7,312 nt of DNA from NCBI GenBank assembly GCA_002687665.1, contig NZAX01000002.1, positions 1-7,312 of the forward strand, in the 5' to 3' direction. Shown piece by piece: positions 1 to 6,517 of this stretch. This stretch comes from Flavobacteriaceae bacterium. Its GTDB lineage: Bacteria; Bacteroidota; Bacteroidia; Flavobacteriales; Flavobacteriaceae. Position numbers and translations under genes: made by a program. Every line of letters starts with the position of its first letter. Within the stretch, counting starts at the first letter, position 1. The notes beneath the pieces were generated by a model. That model was given only the letters and a program-made list of their open reading frames with translations, searched no databases and was not told the origin of the DNA.

Positions 1-813
1 CCAAATGATTTAGTTTTTTATACCGGCGATGATTTCCCATCTAGATATAAAAATGGAGCATTTATAGCATTTCACGGATCAACTAACAGAGCTCCATACC
101 CACAGTCCAGCTACTTTGTAGCATTTGTACCCTTTGAAGGGGGTAAACCAACAGGTCAATATGAGGTTTTTGCTGATGGATTTGCACAAATTGATCCTAT
201 TGCAAGTGTAGACGACGCTAAATATAGACCAATGGGAATAGCATTTTCTCCAAAAGGAGGGATGTTTATTGGAGACACAGAGAGAGGAAGAATCTGGAAA
301 ATCAAATTTAATGGAGATAAAGCCAAATTTAGTTCTGAAGATTTGGCTAAAATGGAATTGCGAAAATTAAATTCTAACATAAGGACACCAGATAAAGACA
401 AAGATAAAATTGAAATTGGAAGCGAATATGAATATAGAGATGGGATTTTATTTAAACTTGACAAACCAAAGGTCGTTTCAGTAGGTCAGGAGCTCTATAA
501 TATTTATTGTATTTCATGTCATCAAGGAGATGGAAAAGGGGCAAAAGGAAGATTTCCAAGTTTGGTTGGAACCGATTGGGTAACTGGTGACAAAAAAAGA
601 TTAATCAATGTTCTATTAAATGGACTAGAAGGAGAGATAATTGTAAATGGTGAAACTTGGAATGGATATATGCCACAGCATAGTTTTTTGAATGACCAAC
701 AAATAACTGATATTTTAAATTATATAAGGACAAATTTTGGCAATAATGCAGCTGAAATAGATACAGATGAGGTAAGAAGTCTCAGAAGTAATAAATCAAT
801 TACAATGAATTAA
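1..813 (+). CDS. Glucose/sorbosone dehydrogenase-type oxidoreductase with C-terminal cytochrome c domain (5' partial)
   Basis: The frame is open from the first base, so the N-terminus lies outside; 270 residues are visible. Residues 1-105 match the last blades of the GSDH/sorbosone dehydrogenase beta-propeller: a YTGDDFP segment, FIAFHGSTNRAPYPQ, FVPFEGGKPTGQYEVFADGF, then YRPMGIAFSP and a GDTERGRIWKI blade end. After a charged linker, residues about 160-260 form a single-haem cytochrome c domain with haem-binding CISCH (Cys170, Cys173, His174; bases 508-522) and a likely axial Met224 in GYMPQH (bases 670-672). In this family the propeller oxidises a sugar or alcohol, often using PQQ, and the fused haem passes electrons to the respiratory chain. 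That implies a periplasmic location, although the signal peptide is not visible. The stop lies 8 bases before the next gene, so it is probably co-transcribed with the three genes that follow. The catalytic part of the propeller is mostly missing, so substrate and cofactor are unknown. Confidence 0.88.
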   Translation, partial: PNDLVFYTGDDFPSRYKNGAFIAFHGSTNRAPYPQSSYFVAFVPFEGGKPTGQYEVFADGFAQIDPIASVDDAKYRPMGIAFSPKGGMFIGDTERGRIWKIKFNGDKAKFSSEDLAKMELRKLNSNIRTPDKDKDKIEIGSEYEYRDGILFKLDKPKVVSVGQELYNIYCISCHQGDGKGAKGRFPSLVGTDWVTGDKKRLINVLLNGLEGEIIVNGETWNGYMPQHSFLNDQQITDILNYIRTNFGNNAAEIDTDEVRSLRSNKSITMN

Positions 814-821
814 AATAAATT

Positions 822-2075
822 ATGAAAAAAATGAAAAAAACAATAAAACTGATCATTACACTGCTGATTTTTAATTTGAATTACAGCCAACAATACGATT
901 TAGTTGTAAAAAATGGTTTTCTTATTGATGCCAAAAATAATATTAATAAAACAATGGATATTGCTATTAAGGAAGGTAAAATAGCTTCTGTTGAAAGGAA
1001 AATTGATGCCAGTTTAGCAAAAAAAGTAATCGATGCTAAAGGTCTAGTGGTAACTCCCGGATTAATTGATATCCATACTCATAATTTTTATGGTACTAAA
1101 CCTAACAGTGCATATAGCAATGGTTTTAATTCTTTACCACCTGATGGATTTACTTTCAGAGCAGGTGTTACCACAGTTGTTGATTGTGGAGGTGCTGGAT
1201 GGAGGAATTTTATTACGTTCAAGGAACAAGTAATAGACAGATCAAAAACAAGGGTTTTAGCACTAATCAATATTGTTGGCAGGGGGATGAGTGGTAACCC
1301 AAATGAACAAGATATAAGTGATATGGATCCTAAATTAACTTCCATGATGGCTGATCAGTTTAAAGAACATATTGTGGGGGTTAAACTAGCTCATTTTTTG
1401 GGTTATAATTGGAAACCTACAGAGCTAGCTGTCGAAGCAGGCGAAATTTCCAAAATACCTGTAGTGATTGACTTCGGAGCAAGTGATCCTGTTTTACCTC
1501 TTAACACTTTGTTAAACGAAAAGCTAAGACCTGGTGACATCTACACTCATTGCTATTCAGATGTCAAAGGAAGAACAGCTATATTGGATGAAAATGGAAA
1601 GGTGAGAGATTACGTTTTTGAAGCTCAAAAAAGGGGTGTTGTAATGGATGTGGGTCACGGCGCTGGGAGTTTTTATTTTCATCAAGCAATACCAGCTGTT
1701 CGACAAGGTTTAAAACCTAACTCTATAAGTACTGATTTACATATTTTTAGCATGAATGGTGGTGCGAAAAATATGACAAATGTTATGTCAAAATTCCTTA
1801 ACATGGACATGACTCTTGAGGAGGTTATTGAGGCGTCGACATGGAAACCAGCTCAGTACATCCAAAGAACAGAATTAGGCCATCTGTCTGAAGGGGCTAT
1901 TGCTGATTTATCAATTCTGAAAATTCATCAAGGTAATTTTGGATTTTTAGATGTCCAATTCAAAAGAATGAAAGGTGATAAAAAAATAGTTTGTGAGTTA
2001 ACCCTTAAAGATGGGGAGGTTGTTTATGATTTAAACGGAATTGCCAGCCAAGATTGGGACAAACAGTATCAATAA
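822..2075 (+). CDS. Exported amidohydrolase/deacetylase-family metallohydrolase, first paralogue (COG3964-like)
   Basis: This 417-residue protein opens with a Lys-rich signal peptide whose hydrophobic core covers about residues 9-19 and which likely ends at NYSQ|Q, so it should be periplasmic. The N-terminal beta-sandwich piece (DLVVKNGFLIDAKNN) leads into the metal barrel: PGLIDIHTH (His85, His87), the candidate carboxylated lysine in GVKLAH (Lys188), His243 in YTHCYSD, His279 in DVGHGAG, and the catalytic Asp305 in STDLH. The strand-5 ligand position, normally His in PVMVH, is Asp217 (PVVIDFG), perhaps a subfamily trait. The C-terminal sandwich closes with GAIADLSIL and LKDGEVVYDLNG. Members of this group are often misnamed dihydroorotase; those characterised cleave acyl groups from small N- or O-acylated acids. 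It sits between the dehydrogenase and the SelA-like gene. An in-frame ATG at 831 is an alternative start; 822 is preferred because it gives the fuller positive n-region. The substrate is unknown. Confidence 0.9.
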   Translation: MKKMKKTIKLIITLLIFNLNYSQQYDLVVKNGFLIDAKNNINKTMDIAIKEGKIASVERKIDASLAKKVIDAKGLVVTPGLIDIHTHNFYGTKPNSAYSNGFNSLPPDGFTFRAGVTTVVDCGGAGWRNFITFKEQVIDRSKTRVLALINIVGRGMSGNPNEQDISDMDPKLTSMMADQFKEHIVGVKLAHFLGYNWKPTELAVEAGEISKIPVVIDFGASDPVLPLNTLLNEKLRPGDIYTHCYSDVKGRTAILDENGKVRDYVFEAQKRGVVMDVGHGAGSFYFHQAIPAVRQGLKPNSISTDLHIFSMNGGAKNMTNVMSKFLNMDMTLEEVIEASTWKPAQYIQRTELGHLSEGAIADLSILKIHQGNFGFLDVQFKRMKGDKKIVCELTLKDGEVVYDLNGIASQDWDKQYQ

Positions 2076-2096
2076 CATTTTACTAAAATTTGAAAA

Positions 2097-3377
2097 ATGA
2101 ACCGAAGAAAATTACTTAAATCGTTTGCATCACTCCCCTTAATTGGAAGTTTTTTAAATTCTGAATTATTGTATTCAAAGGATAATTCAGAGTCTAATTT
2201 AGATTTTGCACAAAAAGACCTTTACAAAGACCTTGGGGTTAGAACTTTTATTAATTGTGCAGGAACATATACTGCTCTCACAGGCTCTTTGATGCCCAAG
2301 GAAGTAACAGATGCAATTACTTTTGGCACCAGTCAATATGTTGAGCTAGATGAATTGCAAGATAGAGTTGGAGAGAGAATAAGCGAGCTTTTAAAATGTG
2401 AATATGCAACGGTCTCCTCTGGATGTTTTGGAGCAATGAGCATTGCTACCGCTGGAGTCATGTGCGGAATGGATAACAATAAAGTTATCCAGCTACCCAA
2501 TACTGATGGTATGAAGAATGAAGTAATTTTACAAGAGTCACATTACATGGGCTATTGTCAAGCTCTTACAAATGTAGGCGCAAAACTCGTTAAAATTAAA
2601 TCTACCAAAGACCTTGAAAAATCAATAAATAGTAAAACTGCAATGTTGTGGTTTTTGAATGCAGGAAATGATAAGGGATCAATCAAGTGGCAAGAGTTTG
2701 TAAACTTAGGAAAAAAACATAATATTCCGACATTTATTGATTGTGCTGCAGATGTCCCTCCAGTAGAGAATTTATTTAGATTTACAAAAATGGGATTTGA
2801 CCTTGTGGCATTTTCTGGAGGTAAAGGCTTAAGAGGTCCACAAAGTGCTGGTTTATTATTGGGAAACAAAAAATTAATAAAAGCCGCAAGACTTCATACA
2901 CCACCAAGAGGTGTAACAATTGGAAGGGGAATGAAAGTTAATAAGGAGGAAGTTCTAGGAATGCTCACTGCACTTGAGCTTTATCTTAAAAAAGACCATG
3001 ATAAAGAATGGAAAATGTGGGAAGGTCAAATCCAAATTATAAGTGATTCTGCGAGATCATTTGATGGAGTTAAATCAGAAATTTTTGTGCCTAAATATGC
3101 AAATCATGTTCCTAGCTTAAAAATCCATTGGGATTCAAAAAAAATTAATATTACTCCAAATCAATTTAGACATGAATTAAGAAGCGGTCATCCCTCAATT
3201 GAAACAACAGGGGATAATGAATCAGTTGGAATAACCACATGGATGATGGAGCCAGGCCAGGAGAGAACTGTTTCAAGAAGAATTCGTGAAATATTTAATA
3301 TGGCAAAAAACGGGTATAATGGATCTAAAAACACGAATAGTGATTGGATGGGATACATGAAAAAAGAGAAAGCATAA
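2097..3377 (+). CDS. SelA-like PLP-dependent enzyme with twin-arginine-type leader
   Basis: This 426-residue fold-type I PLP enzyme resembles L-seryl-tRNA(Sec) selenium transferase. Seen: the hallmark GVRTFINCAGTYTALTGS (residues 47-64), VELDELQDRVGERISELL (82-99), the phosphate-side VSSGCFGAMS loop (107-115), Asp215 in FIDCAAD for the pyridine nitrogen, and the expected Schiff-base Lys243 in SGGKGLRGPQSAG. The N-terminus, NRRKLLK followed by a hydrophobic FASLPLIGSFL segment, fits a Tat signal (S/T-R-R-x-F-L-K) with Asn and Leu substitutions; no clear AxA cleavage site is visible, so it could also remain as a membrane anchor. Relatives next to COG3964 amidohydrolases include ammonia-lyase enzymes such as D-glucosaminate-6-phosphate ammonia-lyase. 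Selenocysteine synthesis is unlikely, because it is a cytosolic process and no other sel gene is visible. The gene lies 21 bases after the first amidohydrolase and 10 before the second. An elimination or deamination role is inference. Confidence 0.88.
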   Translation: MNRRKLLKSFASLPLIGSFLNSELLYSKDNSESNLDFAQKDLYKDLGVRTFINCAGTYTALTGSLMPKEVTDAITFGTSQYVELDELQDRVGERISELLKCEYATVSSGCFGAMSIATAGVMCGMDNNKVIQLPNTDGMKNEVILQESHYMGYCQALTNVGAKLVKIKSTKDLEKSINSKTAMLWFLNAGNDKGSIKWQEFVNLGKKHNIPTFIDCAADVPPVENLFRFTKMGFDLVAFSGGKGLRGPQSAGLLLGNKKLIKAARLHTPPRGVTIGRGMKVNKEEVLGMLTALELYLKKDHDKEWKMWEGQIQIISDSARSFDGVKSEIFVPKYANHVPSLKIHWDSKKINITPNQFRHELRSGHPSIETTGDNESVGITTWMMEPGQERTVSRRIREIFNMAKNGYNGSKNTNSDWMGYMKKEKA

Positions 3378-3387
3378 GAAATAGGAT

Positions 3388-4677
3388 ATGTCTAAATTGG
3401 GATGCCATTTTTTTTTGATAATGTTTTTTTGGGTATCGCTTTGCGACGCTCAAGTTTTTGATTTAATCATAAAAAATGGACATGTAATTGATCCTAAAAA
3501 TAATCTAGATTCAAAACTTGATATTGGAATATCAAATGGTATTATTAAAAAAGTATCATATAACCTCTCTCCTTATCAATCAAAAAAAATAATTGATGCG
3601 AGTGGCATGTTTGTGGTTCCTGGGTTAATCGATATTCATACACATGTTTTCGTGGGGGGTATTCCAGATGTTTTCGCTAATGGAAGAAACAGCGTTTCTG
3701 CTGATAATTTTAGTTTCAGGTCTGGTATTACAACTATGGTAGATGCAGGAACATCTGGATGGAGGAATTTCCCAATATTTAAAAAAAACGTAATTGAAAA
3801 ATCTAAAACAAGAATTTTAGTTTTTTTAAATATTGCTGGAAATGGAATGAGTGGAGACCCAATTTTGACTGGACTTGTTGACGACAATTATCTTGAAAAA
3901 ATAACTTCTGATGAAAAATATAACCAACAAGATATAGTAGATATGAATGCCCAAAAAACAGCATCTGTTATAAATCAAAATAAAGATGTTATTATAGGAG
4001 TTAAAATAGGGCACTACGAGGGGGAGGAAATAACTCCATTTAAAAGAGCAATTGAGGCTGGTATAATAGCTGACGTTCCTGTTATTGTTGAGTGTCATCT
4101 GCCTGAAATATCTCTTGAAAATCAATTAAGAATGATGAGGAAAGGTGACATTTTATCCCATTCATTTGAAAATGTTGAAGAAAGGGAAACTATCATAGAT
4201 GAAAATGGTAATGTAAGAAAGTATGTAATTGATGCAAAGCAAAGAGGTGTTATTTTTGATGTAAGTCATGGGGGATATGGATTTTGGTTTAATCAGGCAA
4301 TTCCTGCTTTAAATAATGGATTTAAACCTGACACTTTTGGTTCTGATTTGCACAAATTCAGTATGAATAAAGGGATGAAAAATATGCTGAATATAATGTC
4401 AAAATATCTAAACATGGGCATGAATATAAATGATGTAATACTTCGCGCCACATGGAATCCTGCAAAATCAATAAAAAGAGGAGATGACTTAGGTTCACTC
4501 ACTGTTGGAAATAAGGCTGATATTGCTGTTCTTAGTTTAGATAGTGGGAATTTTGGTTTTGTTGATGCAGCGGGCTTTAAGATTAAAGGGGACAAAAAGT
4601 TTCAGGCTGAATTAACAATAAAGGACGGTCTAATTCAATGGGATCTAAATGGCTTGGGAGCTGAAAAATATAATTAA
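3388..4677 (+). CDS. Exported amidohydrolase/deacetylase-family metallohydrolase, second paralogue
   Basis: This 429-residue paralogue of the amidohydrolase at 822-2075 aligns along its whole length, with roughly half of positions alike by eye. Its signal peptide has a hydrophobic core at about residues 8-18 and probably cleaves at CDA|Q. Metal-site residues are His84 and His86 in IDIHTH, Lys206 in GVKIGH, His258 in LSHSFEN, His294 in DVSHGG and Asp320 in GSDLH. The strand-5 position is Glu235 (PVIVECH) with a nearby His237, unlike the Asp of its neighbour and the usual His of the family. About 20 extra residues (around 159-178) lie between GMSGDP and QQDIVDM, before the lysine strand. It starts 10 bases after the PLP gene, with only a short GGA ahead of the ATG, and closes the operon. 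Two divergent copies suggest different substrates or a heteromer; that is inference. Confidence 0.9.
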   Translation: MSKLGCHFFLIMFFWVSLCDAQVFDLIIKNGHVIDPKNNLDSKLDIGISNGIIKKVSYNLSPYQSKKIIDASGMFVVPGLIDIHTHVFVGGIPDVFANGRNSVSADNFSFRSGITTMVDAGTSGWRNFPIFKKNVIEKSKTRILVFLNIAGNGMSGDPILTGLVDDNYLEKITSDEKYNQQDIVDMNAQKTASVINQNKDVIIGVKIGHYEGEEITPFKRAIEAGIIADVPVIVECHLPEISLENQLRMMRKGDILSHSFENVEERETIIDENGNVRKYVIDAKQRGVIFDVSHGGYGFWFNQAIPALNNGFKPDTFGSDLHKFSMNKGMKNMLNIMSKYLNMGMNINDVILRATWNPAKSIKRGDDLGSLTVGNKADIAVLSLDSGNFGFVDAAGFKIKGDKKFQAELTIKDGLIQWDLNGLGAEKYN

Positions 4678-4732
4678 TAATTATTAGTACTGCTTAATTA
4701 AAGACATATAGATAGTGTAGTGTCAAATATGG

Positions 4733-5317
4733 TTAACACCCACCTATGACATAAACTTGAATACAATCATCTGAACTTCCTTGGTATTCTTCAAATTCTG
4801 TGTAAGTAAAAACTACAGGCTCTGTATTCTTGCCATCACAGACAACATCCATCCTAATTGAATTATCAGCCTCGGTTTAGGTGAAGCTTATTGTAGCATC
4901 CAAATTCTCAATTCCTCCATCACTGTTGGTATAACTAGCTATTTCATCAATTTCAAAGAGGTCTTTCTCATTTTTTGAAATCTCAATAATTGTTTTGTCA
5001 TATCCCTCCTCGAAATAATTCAAATTAAAAACTCCCTCCTGCCAAAAATAACAGTACCATTTAGGGTTAACATCTGTAGTTGTTAACGATAAAAGCTTAA
5101 AAAGGGATGATTTATCAAATGATAGGACTCTTTGAAAATTTGGAACATCATTGTTTTGCCAAAAGGTTCCACTAAATCTTTCTGTAAAAACTTTATCATT
5201 ATTAGAATTCGAAAGATCAAAATCATCTGAACTGCTAAGATTATTATCAGAGCAACTATTTATAAAGAGAAAGACAAATACAACAAGGAAAAAATTCGAT
5301 TCATTTACATTATTCAT
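4733..5317 (-). pseudogene. Lipoprotein gene interrupted by one in-frame TAA
   Basis: The reading frame begins at the ATG at 5315-5317 with a lipoprotein signal: a hydrophobic core FFLVVFVFLF and lipobox INSC (lipid cysteine at residue 22). Twelve Ser/Asp/Asn-rich residues follow, ending in SDDFD, which resembles the flavobacterial surface-lipoprotein export signal. The body has no recognised domain but reads as beta-rich (SGTFWQ, YCYFWQEGVFNLNYFE, TIIEIS). A TAA at 4877-4879 stops the frame after ISFT, yet the same frame continues for 47 sensible codons (TEADNSIRMDVVCDG, then VVFTYTEFEEY) to a TAA at 4733-4735. The FTYTE in the tail mirrors ISFT-stop-TE at the break, so the lost codon may have been Tyr, one base from TAA. 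Either a nonsense mutation or a base-call error would explain it. Earlier starts (ATG at 5329, TTG at 5332) only add residues ahead of the signal. Function unknown. Confidence 0.72.
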
Positions 5318-5342
5318 ACCGCACAACATCAAATTTGAGCCA

Positions 5343-5350
5343 CAAAATTA
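5343..5350 (-). promoter_or_regulatory. Possible Bacteroidota -7 promoter element for the lipoprotein gene
   Basis: On the - strand this reads TAATTTTG, an exact match to the Bacteroidota -7 consensus TAnnTTTG. It lies about 25 bases before the preferred ATG at 5317, which would leave a short leader. A TTG about 23 bases further upstream could serve as the -33 element, but that spacing is looser than usual. In DNA this AT-rich such matches also arise by chance. Confidence 0.35.
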
Positions 5351-5505
5351 TTAAACTTTAGTCAAAAAACACACAACCTTTGTAATTTATAAATTTTAAA
5401 AAGGAGCAGCGTAAAATCCTCACCTTGATAGAGCTAACATAAATTTATTTCTTTAGTTAAGGCTTGTTTATCTTAACTTCTAATAGAGCGTTTTAACCTT
5501 TCAAA

Positions 5506-6159
5506 TTAAAATGATAAACCAAAGCCAAGATTACCGACTAACATTCTGTTTTCATCAACACCGTCAATTTTGGGTATACCTGATGAAGCTAGCTCTGTAT
5601 GATTGGGATTGAAATTATCTGTAGCCTCAAAGGTCAAAATCTTTGGTAAATTACCTAAGCCATACCCCATTTCAATTCTAAAGTAAAAAGCACCCCCTGT
5701 TTTCATTCCAATTCTTAAGTTAGTTGTTGTAAGATCCACTTTCCCGTGCCCAGAACCAACTGAGCCGTTTTTTAGGGAAACATTCATGAAATTTGCATTA
5801 TAACTTAGATTGGAGTAACTCAAACCAATGTATAGTCCCTTACCCTTTTCTTTGATGAAGTAGGATATACCCCATTCAGAAAAAAGAAATTCGGCCTCCC
5901 TATCATAATCCTCATAGGAATATTGAGAGTAGTCGAAGTATGGAGCAAAGTGGTTGTCAAAAAATGGCAAAATATACTGTGAGCCAACTACAGCCATATA
6001 AGGAAAGCCAAACTTTAAGCCTGCTGAAAATCTTTTGATGTCATATTCTATAGATAATGAATCCTTTTCTTCATAAACAACTATAGGTAAAAGTTCTTTA
6101 TTCATATTTCCGAAGCCAAATGTTGGTAAAATGATCAAAAGTAAAAATTGTTTTCTCAT
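5506..6159 (-). CDS. Small outer-membrane beta-barrel protein, function unknown
   Basis: This 217-residue protein has a signal peptide (MRKQ then a LLLIILPTFGFG core) that probably cleaves near residue 17-20. The rest alternates hydrophobic and polar residues as in transmembrane beta-strands: RFSAGLKFGFPYMAV (43-57), EWGISYFI (95-102), GLYIGLSYSNLSYNANF (108-124), TTNLRIGMKTGGAFYFRIEMGYGLG (145-169). It ends MLVGNLGFGLSF, with the C-terminal Phe typical of proteins inserted by the BAM machinery. Acidic Tyr-rich (DYSQYSYEDYDRE, 76-88) and Asn-rich (DNFNPNH) stretches would be loops. The size fits a barrel of about eight strands. I do not recognise a specific family. It lies 188 bases downstream of the lipoprotein ATG on the same strand, and I see no clear -7 box in front of it. 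A structural, adhesive or small-pore role is possible but unsupported. Confidence 0.75.
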   Translation of the reverse strand: MRKQFLLLIILPTFGFGNMNKELLPIVVYEEKDSLSIEYDIKRFSAGLKFGFPYMAVVGSQYILPFFDNHFAPYFDYSQYSYEDYDREAEFLFSEWGISYFIKEKGKGLYIGLSYSNLSYNANFMNVSLKNGSVGSGHGKVDLTTTNLRIGMKTGGAFYFRIEMGYGLGNLPKILTFEATDNFNPNHTELASSGIPKIDGVDENRMLVGNLGFGLSF

Positions 6160-6517
6160 GAGATTTTTAAATCTAATTGTGAAATTAATAGAAAACTAAT
6201 CCGAATTTGCCTGTGGTCTAGAGTTTTCCAAAGAATAATGAGGTTTTACATTATTGTTAAACTTATAATAGAATTATTGGTAAAAATTATTGGTGTATAA
6301 GTTAAAATAATTAATACAAAACTTTTTAAAGTAATAAAAAAAGTAATATTGTATATATAATTATTGTTTATACAAATATTGTTTTTTAGGCCTTTGCCCT
6401 TCCACATGAGGATTAGTTTTTTCGTTTGATTTGTTATGGTTTTGTTGTTTGAGTGGTGGGGCAAAAAGGCTTTATTAATCACTAAATGTAGACTTCAATG
6501 AACAAAATAAACTCATT
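6160..6517. other. AT-rich intergenic region with no convincing gene
   Basis: These 358 bases separate the barrel gene's start from the stop of the GHL10-like gene; both genes are on the - strand, so the stretch should carry the terminator of one and the promoter of the other. It is very AT-rich and low in complexity. A 10-base direct repeat, AATTATTGGT, occurs at 6272-6281 and 6285-6294 with a 13-base period. An open frame at 6246-6482 (- strand) encodes Ile/Asn/Thr-rich low-complexity sequence with no export signal or domain and is probably not a gene. I see no tRNA-like structure and no clear TAnnTTTG box. Confidence 0.6.
6390..6470. repeat. Imperfect inverted repeat in the intergenic gap
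   Basis: GGCCTTTGCCC at 6390-6400 is nearly complementary to GGGCAAAAAGGC at 6459-6470, pairing GCCC/GGGC, TTT/AAA and GCC/GGC around a two-base bulge. The arms are 58 bases apart and are the most GC-rich patches in the gap. Neither strand has a good T-run after the second arm, so it is not a classical terminator; with such a long loop it may be coincidence. Confidence 0.3.

Noticed and set aside
822..2075. Naming the amidohydrolase a dihydroorotase (pyrC)
   Set aside because: Signal peptide, operon context and sequence pattern fit the amidohydrolase/deacetylase group, whose members are often misnamed dihydroorotase.
2097..3377. Naming the PLP gene selA (selenocysteine synthase)
   Set aside because: It has an export-type leader, an amidohydrolase-flanked setting and no visible selenoprotein machinery; SelA-like catabolic PLP enzymes fit better.
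4675..4686. 12-base palindrome TAATAATTATTA at the end of the operon
   Set aside because: All A/T, overlapping the stop codon region, with no T-run; expected by chance in this composition.
5151..5354. Open frame of 67 codons on the + strand
   Set aside because: It lies antisense to the lipoprotein gene, and its composition is explained by the complementary strand.
5455..5478. Hairpin AGTTAAG / CTTAACT with a 10-base loop, downstream of the barrel gene
   Set aside because: Seven mostly AT pairs and no T-run on the - strand after the second arm make a terminator call unsafe.
6246..6482. Open frame of 78 codons on the - strand in the intergenic gap
   Set aside because: The product is low-complexity Ile/Asn/Thr sequence without a domain, signal or upstream promoter; it is expected by chance in very AT-rich DNA.
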